Source: Phycisphaeraceae bacterium (GTDB lineage Bacteria; Planctomycetota; Phycisphaerae; Phycisphaerales; Phycisphaeraceae). Taken from it: a DNA stretch of 14,658 nucleotides. The stretch covers positions 1 through 14,658 of the forward strand of contig PUNN01000431.1 in NCBI GenBank assembly GCA_003552605.1. The letters run 5' to 3'. The notes under the pieces were generated by a model. It was not told the DNA's origin, did no database searches, and was given only the letters and a program-made list of their open reading frames with translations. A program made the translations under genes and the position numbers. This document shows positions 6,971-14,658 of this stretch, piece by piece. Within the stretch, counting starts at the first letter, position 1, and each line of letters starts with the position of its first letter.

Positions 6971-7309
6971 ACGCATGTAGCCATTTTGCCTGGGTGACAT
7001 GGTCAGCAGCCGTCTCTCCCGGGGGCGGCAGGGCAAACGCATGTAGACGCGAATCCGGGTGGCATGGTCAGCGGCTTCCGGGGGTGTCCGCAGCCGATGG
7101 CCATGACGGCCCGTGATTGGGGGTTCGCCGCATGGCCATCAGCCGAAGACGGCTGCTGACCATGCCACCCAAGCTACATGCGTTCGCCCTGCCGGGGGCG
7201 GCTGATGGCCATGCGGCCCCGAGGGGGCAGGACGCCCCGAGCGCCTCGCGGCCTCGCATGGCCATGGGGCTGCCCCCGGAAATGAGACAACCCGCTGACC
7301 ATGCCACCC
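6971..7309. repeat. Nested inverted-repeat cluster (REP/BIME-like)
   Basis: The 16-bp core GGGTGGCATGGTCAGC occurs four times: 6992-7007 (plus, one mismatch), 7057-7072 (plus), 7155-7170 (minus) and 7294-7309 (minus). Three copies are preceded by a GCATGTAG-ending box: ACGCATGTAG (6971-6980), CAGGGCAAACGCATGTAG (7029-7046) and CAGGGCGAACGCATGTAG (7174-7191, minus). Between the two inner copies, GATGGCCATG (7096-7105) faces its complement CATGGCCATC (7131-7140). Further related copies lie at 7204-7213 and 7257-7266. The inner part (7029-7191) could fold into one long stem-loop. Spacing is irregular and orientation mixed, so it is not CRISPR. It fills the 514-bp gap between the GH38-like and methyltransferase genes, in which no coding sequence is supported. 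Confidence 0.8.
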
Positions 7310-7385
7310 CAGGGATGCCCGCCGCGGCGCGTGTCATGCGCCTCGGGGTGGAGCAGCGCGACTTGGCTTCGTGCGCGAGGCCAGA

Positions 7386-10055
7386 TCATGCCGGGGAAAG
7401 GTGCAGCCGCACCGTGGACACATGGCGCGGCGGCAGGCTCAGCCGCGCAGTGCCCGCGGTGACGGCGGCATCGCGCTGCTTCCGCTCGGCGAACGGGTCG
7501 GTCACCGCCGCGGCGGCGATCGTACGGTCGGTCACTTTCAGCGTGGCCGCCGCTGGTTCATCGGTCACGTTGGCAATGCGGAGGACCATGCCCGCTTCAG
7601 CCTCTTCGGCATGCAGCAGGTACAAGGCGGGATGGTCGATCTCGATCAGCGACTGCGCGGTGTCATCCTCGCATTGCAGCATGGGGTGGACCTCGACCGG
7701 CTGTGAGGCCGCCATCGCAGCCCGGGTACAGGCCGCGGCGTCGTATTGCGGCATCGTGCTCAACTCATAGCACACGCGGATCACCCCCGGCTGGCTCGCC
7801 CGGAAGTTGGTCATCCAGTAGTTGTTGGCCGGCCAGCCAAGCAGCAGGGGCGGCCGCTGCGGGTCGGGGCCGGCGATGCGGCGGCCGAAGTTGAAATCGC
7901 CGATCTGCACCATCGGCGCGTCAGGGCAGACCAGCAGGGCTGCGAGCGATGCGTTATGCACGCACACCCATTGACCGGCGGTGAGAAAGTCCCGCGCGGT
8001 GCCGGGAAGCTGTTCAGTGTCATACGCCACGGGCAGGTCTGCGGTGTCGTAGTGCGCCCGCCAGCCCGGCAGGTCAAGCGGAAACGTGAAATAAACCGAT
8101 TCGGGCTCGACCGTGTTCAGCAGGTCGAAGCGTGCTTCAAACCGCACCGCCGGTCGGTGGGCCAGCAGCGTGATGCTTTGCTCGAGCCAGGCCACGCCCG
8201 GTGCATCCCACGACAGATGCAGCGATGCACCTTCATGGGTGTGTTCGCTTCGCCAGTGATGCAGCCGCAGTGGGCCCTGTCTCGCGGCGTGCCAGTGTGT
8301 CTTCCAGCCGGGAATGTTGGCATGCAGGACCGACCAGTCGAACTCCATCAGCGCCTCGCGGCCGCGCTGGCGGCCGCCGTGGGCCCTCGGTTCGGGACGC
8401 TCACGCACGTAGCCGAAAAGTGACCAGGGGCTGTTGGCATCGAGCAGTTCGCGATCCATGCGCCGATCGTGCAGCGAGCTGAAGCGGCACGCGGCAGGGT
8501 CGAAAACCAACCGGTAGTGCGGCGATTGGACGCTTGGCCCATCCGCAGCACACCCCTCGGCCGGGCCAGCCTCGTGGAGGGAATCGGTGGGGATGGTGCG
8601 ATAGCCGCTTGCCGGCAGGTCGATGGGGCCGATGGGGATGGCGTTGTCCGGCCCCCAGGTTTCCATATCGCTTTCGAGGCGCATCACGTTGCTGGAAAAG
8701 TGCTGCCACACCGCCTTCAACGAGCCGGTGGCGCGGCCTTCTTCGGTCCGGGTCGTCCCGCTATCGACGTAATGGGCCAGCCATGTCCGTGGCAGCCACG
8801 CCATTGTGCGACGGGCTACGGGTGCAGGATTGAAAAACAGCACACCGTGTGCCTCTGCGCCTACCGGCTCGTTGCCAGCGAGCCGTTCGAGCTGATCGCG
8901 CAGCAGCATACCTGTCAGGCTGCGTGCCTCACTTGCCATATGCGCTTTGTGGGTCCACTGCTCGATGACCGTATCGCGATCGGGCATGGCGATCGATGCG
9001 GCTGCTCCCCATGTGTGCTCTTCCCAGAGGTCAGCCTGGTATTGCGCCCGTGCCAGCGTTTGTGACACGCGGCTGTCCTCGCCGTGCTGGTTGGCATGAA
9101 GCAGCGATGCGCCGGCGAGGCGCCGGCGCGTCTGGCGGTTCATCCGCACCTCAGTGGCGCTGCTGGCGATGCCGAATGACCACCAGTCGGTCCAGTCACC
9201 ACGGACCACCGGCAGGCTGTCGCGCTGGGCCTTGAGCCTTTCGAGAAGCTGCTCGGGCAGGATCGTGCGGATCATCGGCTCGCGGCCGGCGGCATTCCAC
9301 TGGTGGATCAACTCCATCGTGCCGGGACAGGGCGGATTGTTGTCCACGAAGAACGGGTGCGTGGCCGTGAGATAGACGAAATCGTGGGGATAGTCGGGGC
9401 CGATGGTGCGTTCGATATACGCGTTCAACCCCTCCGCCATCCGGTCGATCGAGCCTTCGAAGGTGTTCAACTCTCGATCGAAAGCGGCGTAATGCTCACC
9501 GTTGAACACCAGAAGCTCACCACCATCCGGCCGTGCCCAGCGGAAGGCCATGGGACGCTCGAGCGGATAACCGCCGAAGACGATGTTGATGCCCATGATC
9601 AGCAGCTCGATGCCGGCATCGTTCAGCAGGCCATTGGCCGGCCATGGCAGGCCGTTGACATCGTGGCCGATGGCGGTGCGAAGCGGCAGGCCGAGATGCC
9701 GGCGCAGTCGGACGACCGGCTGAAGTGTGCGGATGATCTGTGTGGCATCGATGGATGCGGCCGGATGAAAGGGAAGTGCCCCCGCGCCGAGTTGGCCGGC
9801 TTCCACCCGTTTCTGGAATCGCTCGACATCGCGCGGCGGCGCCTGCTCGAGCCAGTGCATCAGCGGCCACGTACATTCGCAGGTCCAGCGGAACCGTGAA
9901 GGTTCAGGCCAGTCGGCAGTCTGCTCGGCGAGGTTGATCGCCTGGTCGATGAACCGCCGCTGAAGCTCCCACAGCACCGGCTGGGGATGCGTATAGCCGA
10001 TGTCGGTATGCGTGTGGTGGAGGACGAGGATTTCCTTGATGCGTGGCGTGGACAT
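7386..10055 (-). CDS. GH38-like alpha-mannosidase, cytoplasmic
   Basis: The 889-residue protein starts with MSTPRIKEILVLHHTHTDIG. H16 and D18 match the HxD metal pair of family 38 glycosidases, and AIGHDVNGLPWPANGLLNDA (128-147) fits the region of the catalytic nucleophile, with D132 the best candidate. GIELLIMGINIVF (148-160), GDWTDWWSFG (286-295) and EEHTWG (345-350, His347 a possible fourth ligand) follow the pattern of divergent bacterial GH38-like proteins. From about residue 400 the protein becomes beta-rich, as in the GH38 C-terminal domains. There is no signal peptide, so it should act in the cytoplasm on imported oligosaccharides. The substrate is unproven. ATG 10055 is preferred because the TATACT box 7 nt upstream and the motif at residues 9-20 both support it; 32 extra upstream codons look non-coding. 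Confidence 0.85.
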   Translation of the reverse strand: MSTPRIKEILVLHHTHTDIGYTHPQPVLWELQRRFIDQAINLAEQTADWPEPSRFRWTCECTWPLMHWLEQAPPRDVERFQKRVEAGQLGAGALPFHPAASIDATQIIRTLQPVVRLRRHLGLPLRTAIGHDVNGLPWPANGLLNDAGIELLIMGINIVFGGYPLERPMAFRWARPDGGELLVFNGEHYAAFDRELNTFEGSIDRMAEGLNAYIERTIGPDYPHDFVYLTATHPFFVDNNPPCPGTMELIHQWNAAGREPMIRTILPEQLLERLKAQRDSLPVVRGDWTDWWSFGIASSATEVRMNRQTRRRLAGASLLHANQHGEDSRVSQTLARAQYQADLWEEHTWGAAASIAMPDRDTVIEQWTHKAHMASEARSLTGMLLRDQLERLAGNEPVGAEAHGVLFFNPAPVARRTMAWLPRTWLAHYVDSGTTRTEEGRATGSLKAVWQHFSSNVMRLESDMETWGPDNAIPIGPIDLPASGYRTIPTDSLHEAGPAEGCAADGPSVQSPHYRLVFDPAACRFSSLHDRRMDRELLDANSPWSLFGYVRERPEPRAHGGRQRGREALMEFDWSVLHANIPGWKTHWHAARQGPLRLHHWRSEHTHEGASLHLSWDAPGVAWLEQSITLLAHRPAVRFEARFDLLNTVEPESVYFTFPLDLPGWRAHYDTADLPVAYDTEQLPGTARDFLTAGQWVCVHNASLAALLVCPDAPMVQIGDFNFGRRIAGPDPQRPPLLLGWPANNYWMTNFRASQPGVIRVCYELSTMPQYDAAACTRAAMAASQPVEVHPMLQCEDDTAQSLIEIDHPALYLLHAEEAEAGMVLRIANVTDEPAAATLKVTDRTIAAAAVTDPFAERKQRDAAVTAGTARLSLPPRHVSTVRLHLSPA

Positions 10056-10062
10056 GCCGGGG

Positions 10063-10068
10063 AGTATA
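10063..10068 (-). promoter_or_regulatory. -10 box of the GH38-like gene (leaderless)
   Basis: TATACT on the minus strand, a five-of-six match, ends 7 nt before the ATG at 10055. There is no Shine-Dalgarno and no proper -35 at 17 nt; TTGCCT is only 11 nt away. Transcription would begin at about the ATG itself. Confidence 0.5.
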
Positions 10069-10127
10069 GCCCCATCGGGAGGCAACGCGCGCCGGCTTGG
10101 GCCCATGCCCGTACCATCTGCATCACC

Positions 10128-11015
10128 ATGGCCTGCGACCTGCACGTTCACTCGACCGCTTCAGACGGCACCGTCCGGCCCGGCCGCCTTGCCCGGGAGG
10201 CGCGCGATGTCGGGCTCGAGGCGATCGCGCTGACCGATCACGACACGACGGAAGGGCTCAAGGCCTGTGCGGCCGGTTGCCGCCGACATGGCTTGAAGTT
10301 CGTACCGGGAATCGAGATTTCCGCCGATCCGGTGCTGAGTGCAGACACCGCCGCGCCCGGCACGTTGCACCTGCTGGGCCTGTTCGTCCGGGCCGGTCAT
10401 CCGCGGATGCACTCCATCGCCGAGCGCCAGACCGCGGCCCGGGCTTGCCGCAACGCCGCGATCATCGAGCGGCTTCAGCAACTGGGGGTGAAGACCACGC
10501 TCGAACAGGTTCTGGCCCTTGCAAGAGCCGAGGGCACCGCGGCCATCGGCCGGCCCCACATCGCGGCGGTGCTGACCGAGGCGGGCTATACCCGGAGCAT
10601 CCAGGATGCCTTCACGCGATATCTCGGCCGCGGCGCTGCGGCATACATCCGCCGCGACCGCATGCCCGCGGCCGAGGCCATCGAAGCCATCCATGAAGCC
10701 GGCGGCGTGGCCCTGCTGGCCCATCCGGTGCAACTGGGTTTTGCCGATGACGCCTGGGTCGACCACATGGTGCGGAAACTGACCGACCTTGGACTCGATG
10801 GCATCGAGACCCATCACAGCGACCACACCCCCACCCAGTGTGCGGCTTATGAAGCCTTGGCCGGCCGGTTGGGCCTGCTCAGCAGCGGAGGCAGCGATTA
10901 TCACGGCTCACGCAAGGATGTCCGGCTCGGCGCGGTGCGGATGCCCATGGCAGTACTGGAGCGTCTCGAGGCGGCGGCGAGGGATGGCGCCAAGAGGGGG
11001 GCAACCGGGGACTGA
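10128..11015 (+). CDS. PHP-domain phosphoesterase (RNase AM / nucleoside 3',5'-bisphosphatase family)
   Basis: The 295-residue product is a full-length PHP protein of the E. coli YciV (RNase AM) type, which is of similar length. The metal site is intact. DLHVHSTASDG (4-14) gives H6, H8 and D13. LTDHDT (35-40) gives D37 and H38. PGIEIS (60-65) gives E63, and HLLG gives H81. GRPH (141-144) gives H144, AHP gives H199, and GSDYHG (255-260) gives D257 and H259. Family members hydrolyse nucleoside 3',5'-bisphosphates or trim RNA 5' ends, including rRNA. The exact substrate cannot be told apart here. The start is ATG 10128, right before the first metal motif; upstream in-frame codons overlap the divergent mannosidase gene. 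There is no Shine-Dalgarno, and TACCAT (10112-10117) lies 10 nt upstream. It is followed 137 bp later by the ABC1 gene. Confidence 0.9.
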   Translation: MACDLHVHSTASDGTVRPGRLAREARDVGLEAIALTDHDTTEGLKACAAGCRRHGLKFVPGIEISADPVLSADTAAPGTLHLLGLFVRAGHPRMHSIAERQTAARACRNAAIIERLQQLGVKTTLEQVLALARAEGTAAIGRPHIAAVLTEAGYTRSIQDAFTRYLGRGAAAYIRRDRMPAAEAIEAIHEAGGVALLAHPVQLGFADDAWVDHMVRKLTDLGLDGIETHHSDHTPTQCAAYEALAGRLGLLSSGGSDYHGSRKDVRLGAVRMPMAVLERLEAAARDGAKRGATGD

Positions 11016-11111
11016 GTGCTGCTGGCACCGCTTTGTGATACCCCCACCCCATGCAGCCGTGACACCCCGCGCTTGCGGTAGGCGCTTGTAAGGCTTGCGG
11101 TTACGATTTTG

Positions 11112-11136
11112 CCCGCGGCGGTGGTTCCGCCGCGGG
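11112..11136 (+). other. Perfect GC hairpin in the ABC1 gene leader
   Basis: CCCGCGGCGG, loop TGGTT, CCGCCGCGGG: a 10-bp perfect stem with a 5-nt loop. It ends 2 nt before the Shine-Dalgarno GAGGTG (11139-11144), which is 8 nt from the ATG at 11153. No T-tract follows, so it is not a standard terminator for the PHP gene. It could modulate translation or protect a processed 5' end. Confidence 0.6.
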
Positions 11137-11152
11137 ATGAGGTGGCTCGCCT

Positions 11153-12844
11153 ATGGGCATGGCTTTACGCATCGGTCGGACCATCCGCAATGCACCGCGC
11201 CTTCAGCACATCCTGCGGGTGCTGGTCCGCCACGGCTTTGAGGATGTGGTTCGCGAAGTCGGCATCGACCGGCTTTTCGACCGCGTGCGACGTGCAATGG
11301 GCCGGGGCATGCCGGATGCGGAGTTCAAGCGGCTGCCGTACGCGGTGCGGCTGCGCCATGTCATGGAGTCGCTTGGCGGCACTTTCATCAAGCTCGGGCA
11401 GGTGCTCAGCACCCGTCCGGACCTGATCCCGGCCCACTGGGCCGAGGAGTTCCGCAAGCTCCAGGATGATGTGCCCCCGGTGGCTTTCGAACATATCCGC
11501 GAGCGGCTGGAGCAGGAATTTCCCGAGGGCGTCGACTCGGTGCTGGGTTCGATCGAGGAAAAGGCGATCGCCGCCGGTTCGATCGCGCAGGTGCATCGGG
11601 CCACGCTGCCCGATGGCACGCCGATCGTGCTGAAGGTGGCTCGGCCGGGCATCCGTCGCCAGACGGCTTCGGACCTCGAGTTGCTGGCGCTGCTTGCCGA
11701 GTTTGTCGAGCATCGGTTCTCCGACCTCGGCTACAGCCCGATGAAGGTCGTCGAGCAGTTCCATCGTGAGTTGACCCGCGAAATGGACCTTCACCGGGAG
11801 GGCCGCTCGACGGACCGCCTCCGCCGCGCTTTTCTCGATAACGATCAGGTGATTTTCCCGAAGGTCTACTGGCAGGCGACCACCGAGAACGTGCTGGCGC
11901 TGGAATGGATCGATGGGGTCCGTCTTTCACGGATGGAAGAAGGCGACCTTAGTGATGATGAGCTTCGTGCCGTGGTGGCCAACGGGGCCGATGCGGTGTT
12001 CCGGCAGTGTCTCGAGGTCGGCTTTTTTCATGCCGATCCGCATCCCGGCAACATCATCGCCATGCCGGGCGGCCGCATCTGCTTCATCGACTGCGGCATG
12101 ACCGGCCACATCGATCCGCAGACCGCCGAGCGGCTGGCTGACCTCGTGCAGGGGGTCGTGTCGCAGGACATGCCGCGGGTGATCACCGCGGCCATCGAGC
12201 TTGGCGATGCTGACCCCGCACTGGTTCAGGACCGCTCGTTTCGCGCCGATGCGTGGGAGTTCATCAGCCGCTTTCAGACCACCGCGCTGGAAGAGCTCGA
12301 CATCGGCGACATGCTGAACGATTTCTTCGATAAGGTCCGGCGTCACAACCTTCAGTGCCCGGCGGACCTGGTGTTTCTGATCAAGGCCATCACCACGATC
12401 GAGGGGGTGGGCGAACAGGTCTATCCGGACTTTGACCTGGTCACCCATGTTCGCCCGCATATCGAGCGGCTCGTGAAGCGGCGATACGGATTCGGCGCCG
12501 TGCGGCGGCGGTTGCGTGATGGGCTGCTCGGCTATGCCCAACTCGCCGAAGAACTGCCGACCAACCTGCACAAGCTGCTCTATGACCTTCGCCGCAACCG
12601 CATCACGGTCAACCTCGAGCACAGCGGGTTCGAATCGCTGATCCGCACGGTCGAGCACGCGAGCCGCAACATCGCCCACTCGATGTTCATCGCGGCGCTG
12701 ATCCTCGGCCCATCGATTCTGATCCTTGCCGACAGTCTCGCGGATGAACGGAGCTGGCTGACCACCGCCGGCCTGCTCGGCTATGCCGGGGCGGGTTTGC
12801 TGGTGGTCGGCCGGTTCATCGTGGACCGCCTGCGCTCCCGATGA
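11153..12844 (+). CDS. ABC1/ADCK/UbiB-family atypical kinase
   Basis: The 563-residue protein carries all the landmarks of the UbiB/ABC1 family. These are the N-terminal KLGQ motif in FIKLGQVLSTRPDLIP (78-93), the Ala-rich loop AAGSIAQVH (140-148) replacing the kinase G-loop, Lys161 in VLKVARPG, FHADPHPGN (292-300) and the DFG equivalent FIDCG with Asp313. Two C-terminal hydrophobic segments (about 511-527 and 540-557) would anchor it in the membrane, as in UbiB. Family members bind ATP and support quinone or other isoprenoid-lipid metabolism. Whether this one serves menaquinone or ubiquinone is unknown, as no quinone gene is nearby. The start is ATG 11153 with GAGGTG 8 nt upstream; ATG 11159 is an alternative. 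The last 29 bases overlap the 3' end of the convergent kinase-like/TPR gene. Confidence 0.94.
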   Translation: MGMALRIGRTIRNAPRLQHILRVLVRHGFEDVVREVGIDRLFDRVRRAMGRGMPDAEFKRLPYAVRLRHVMESLGGTFIKLGQVLSTRPDLIPAHWAEEFRKLQDDVPPVAFEHIRERLEQEFPEGVDSVLGSIEEKAIAAGSIAQVHRATLPDGTPIVLKVARPGIRRQTASDLELLALLAEFVEHRFSDLGYSPMKVVEQFHRELTREMDLHREGRSTDRLRRAFLDNDQVIFPKVYWQATTENVLALEWIDGVRLSRMEEGDLSDDELRAVVANGADAVFRQCLEVGFFHADPHPGNIIAMPGGRICFIDCGMTGHIDPQTAERLADLVQGVVSQDMPRVITAAIELGDADPALVQDRSFRADAWEFISRFQTTALEELDIGDMLNDFFDKVRRHNLQCPADLVFLIKAITTIEGVGEQVYPDFDLVTHVRPHIERLVKRRYGFGAVRRRLRDGLLGYAQLAEELPTNLHKLLYDLRRNRITVNLEHSGFESLIRTVEHASRNIAHSMFIAALILGPSILILADSLADERSWLTTAGLLGYAGAGLLVVGRFIVDRLRSR

Positions 12845-14615
12845 CTGTGCTCGATGTGGCGGCCGCGTGCATGGGGCCTGCCGTTTCGAAGGGCAGGTCA
12901 AGCTCGCGGAGCGTGGCGGCTGCGCCGTGCTTGAGGGCACGTTCGAAGCATGTCAGCGCCTCGAGATGTTCGGCATGCGCTGCGTGGGCCGCGGCCTTGT
13001 GTGCCCACGCAGGGCCGCAGTCGGGGGCGATGGTCAACGCCATGTTCAGACTGAGCATCGCCTCCTGCACGCGGTGCAGCGCCAGCAGGGCGGCGGCTTT
13101 GCCAACCCATGCCGTGGTCTGGCGGTCGTCCATGCCAAGCACGCGTTCAAAGCAGCCGAGGGCTGCATCGTACTGCCGGCTAGCGAGCATCTCCCCGCCG
13201 CGCTCGAGATACCGCCCGGGACTGTCGACCGCACCACTGTGGGCATGCACGAACGGCCCGGGTTGATCCTGCGCCGTTGCCGGGTGGGAGGGTTGCCGGG
13301 GCGGGGAAGGCGCCTCTATTGTGGTCTTGAGTCGTTCAACCCACTGCGCCGCCTGACCGTGGCCCCGGCAGGCGGCCTGTTCGAGGCATGCTGTTGCCTC
13401 TGCGGTGTCACTGCCGTGCTGGAGCAATGCCATCGCCTTCTCAAAAAGCGCCTCGACATCACCGCCATCGATTTCAAGCAGGTGATCGAAGCAGTGCACC
13501 GCGCTGTGGGCCTGGCGAAGCGCCATGAGCGTCCGCCCGCGGTCGAACCATGCATCACGGAGACGCGGATCACCGGTCGTCGCACGTTCGAAACACCGCA
13601 GTGCCTCGGCATGATGGCCATGATCGAGCAACGTCCGCCCATCGAGCCACCAGCGCTGCGCCGCCAGCGCCTCATCGCGCGGCATGGCGCCCGGTCGAGT
13701 CGCGTAGAGATGCTCGTAGCTGCCGACGAGCGCCGACAGCACCTGCCCGAAGTCCTCCGGCTGCTGTCGACCAAGGCGGAGGCAAGCCCGCAGCAGCTCA
13801 TCGAGCGAGCCGGGTACCGCCGCCGGCAGGGCCGCCGCCGCGAGCATCCGCTCATCCAGCGGCTCATCACGCGGCAGCAGCGATTCGGCCCTTCCCGGCA
13901 GATGCCCGGTGAGCAACCGGTGCAGGATCAGACCGAAGGCGTACATATCGGCCGACACACCCCCGCGCTGCGCTTCGGGCCAGGTGGGCGGCGGGTCATA
14001 AAGCCAAGGCGCGGCGTCGATGTCGCCACTGACATGCACTGGCGCGGCCCCGGAGCCGGCCGCCAGTGATGGTTCAGGCCGCTCGGGTGGTCCGGGTGAT
14101 CCGGGGGCGGCTGCATTGGTGTTGACCCCGCTGCGGGCGTACCAGTCGGTCAGGCGAAGCTGCCCGGTGGCATCCAGCAGGCAGTTTCGCGGGTGCACCC
14201 GCCCATGCCCATCGGGAAAGTGGCTTGAACCGTGCCACAGCGCTCGAGCCAGACCGATGGCCAGGTCGAGACGGCAGCGCATGGCAGCAGGGTCGGCCGC
14301 CGGGCCGGAATGCTGCATCCACCATTGCCACAGGTCCATCCCGGCGACCGCTTCAGCGCGGAGCAGAATGTGGCTCTCGACGGCATGGACATCGAGCGCG
14401 GCCACGGTGTGGGCGCATGGCGGCATGGCCAACCATGGCCGCAGCCACTGGCGCCAGCGAGCGAGCGTCTCACCATCGCCGGTTTCCAGTGGCTTGAGCA
14501 GCACCGGCCGCTGAGCATGGCCATCGAGGGCGAGGTAGACCGCCCCGAGGCGTCCACGCAGGATGCGCAGCACCTTCCACCGCTGGCGAATGTGCTGACC
14601 GACCTCGTAGAACAC
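12816..14615 (-). CDS. Protein-kinase-like (probable pseudokinase) protein with C-terminal TPRs
   Basis: The 599-residue product has an N-terminal Ser/Thr-kinase fold. The lobe starts at RWKVLRILRGRLGAVYLA (12-29), a G-loop relative, with Lys41 in VLLK. The catalytic loop HGRVHPRNCLLD (137-148) aligns with HRDLKPxNxLLD, but the HRD aspartate is Arg139 and the following Lys is His141. LRLTDW (153-158) keeps the DFG aspartate, D157. SADMYAFGLILHRLLTG (221-237) matches subdomain IX. Phosphotransfer is therefore doubtful. TPR-like helix pairs follow at about 315-420 and 468-565, split by a Pro-rich linker (434-466). The protein probably scaffolds or senses rather than phosphorylates. The start is GTG 14615, set by GGAGG 9 nt upstream (14625-14629, minus). 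No signal peptide or TM segment is seen. It stands alone, tail-to-tail with ABC1. Confidence 0.87.
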   Translation of the reverse strand: MFYEVGQHIRQRWKVLRILRGRLGAVYLALDGHAQRPVLLKPLETGDGETLARWRQWLRPWLAMPPCAHTVAALDVHAVESHILLRAEAVAGMDLWQWWMQHSGPAADPAAMRCRLDLAIGLARALWHGSSHFPDGHGRVHPRNCLLDATGQLRLTDWYARSGVNTNAAAPGSPGPPERPEPSLAAGSGAAPVHVSGDIDAAPWLYDPPPTWPEAQRGGVSADMYAFGLILHRLLTGHLPGRAESLLPRDEPLDERMLAAAALPAAVPGSLDELLRACLRLGRQQPEDFGQVLSALVGSYEHLYATRPGAMPRDEALAAQRWWLDGRTLLDHGHHAEALRCFERATTGDPRLRDAWFDRGRTLMALRQAHSAVHCFDHLLEIDGGDVEALFEKAMALLQHGSDTAEATACLEQAACRGHGQAAQWVERLKTTIEAPSPPRQPSHPATAQDQPGPFVHAHSGAVDSPGRYLERGGEMLASRQYDAALGCFERVLGMDDRQTTAWVGKAAALLALHRVQEAMLSLNMALTIAPDCGPAWAHKAAAHAAHAEHLEALTCFERALKHGAAATLRELDLPFETAGPMHAAATSSTVIGSAGGPR

Positions 14616-14624
14616 CGGCCACGG

Positions 14625-14629
14625 CCTCC
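14625..14629 (-). promoter_or_regulatory. Shine-Dalgarno deciding a GTG start
   Basis: GGAGG on the minus strand, 9 nt before GTG 14615. The nearby ATG (14629-14631, minus) is out of frame with the kinase-like protein, so the GTG is the start. A weak GATAAA lies further upstream near the window edge and could be a -10. Confidence 0.5.
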
Positions 14630-14658
14630 ATGTAGCTGCCCCCGCCCTTTATCCCGTC

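Noticed and set aside
6872..7042. 57-residue N-terminal extension of the methyltransferase
   Set aside because: It would pass through the promoter and the repeat cluster; the AGGAG-supported ATG at 6871 gives the normal family length.
6971..7309. CRISPR array
   Set aside because: Repeats are in both orientations, irregularly spaced and short; there are no uniform spacers and no cas genes.
9987..10127. 47-residue N-terminal extension of the PHP protein
   Set aside because: It overlaps the divergent mannosidase gene, and the PHP motif DLHVH normally lies within the first few residues.

Overview
The window is GC-rich, densely coded bacterial chromosome with no plasmid, phage or transposase genes. 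The gene content (a YdjY-domain secreted protein with ExbD/TolR-like segments, a GH38-type glycosidase, a secreted TIM-barrel glycosidase-like protein, an O-methyltransferase and a protein-kinase-like/TPR protein) points to Planctomycetota, perhaps a Phycisphaerae-like lineage. That assignment is an inference from family distribution; no rRNA is present to confirm it.

Layout. Positions 1-63 may hold the N-terminus of a minus-strand gene that runs off the left edge. Positions 64-678 are mostly non-coding, with one doubtful small ORF (73-333), a cluster of palindromes (337-437) and a dispersed-repeat copy (571-623). A stand-alone Smr-domain protein follows (679-933, +). An MFS transporter (1027-2547, -) and a secreted glycosidase-like protein (2866-4092, +) diverge from a 318-bp intergenic region. 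Three minus-strand genes follow: the YdjY/ExbD-like secreted protein (4203-5735), an O-methyltransferase (5825-6871) and, after a repeat-filled gap of 514 bp, a GH38-like alpha-mannosidase (7386-10055). Divergent from the mannosidase are a PHP-domain phosphoesterase/RNase (10128-11015, +) and an ABC1/UbiB-family kinase (11153-12844, +). The last gene (12816-14615, -) is a probable pseudokinase fused to TPRs and overlaps the 3' end of the ABC1 gene tail to tail.

How the genes may relate. The transporter, secreted TIM-barrel protein and GH38 enzyme would suit carbohydrate use, but they are not one operon. The methyltransferase and YdjY genes are co-oriented, 89 bp apart, and could be co-transcribed. 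PHP and ABC1 are co-oriented, 137 bp apart. The rest looks like a mix of housekeeping and accessory genes.

Most noteworthy: (i) a nested inverted-repeat cluster at 6971-7309 with four copies of a 16-bp core arranged > > < <, sharing an exact 18-mer with a second copy upstream of the smr gene, so it is a dispersed, REP/BIME-like element; (ii) a YdjY domain fused to what look like two ExbD/TolR-type periplasmic segments without the membrane anchor; (iii) a kinase-like protein whose HRD aspartate and following lysine are replaced; (iv) several genes with a -10-like hexamer 6-10 nt before the ATG and no Shine-Dalgarno, suggesting leaderless transcripts. No CRISPR array, tRNA, rRNA or convincing defence system was seen.
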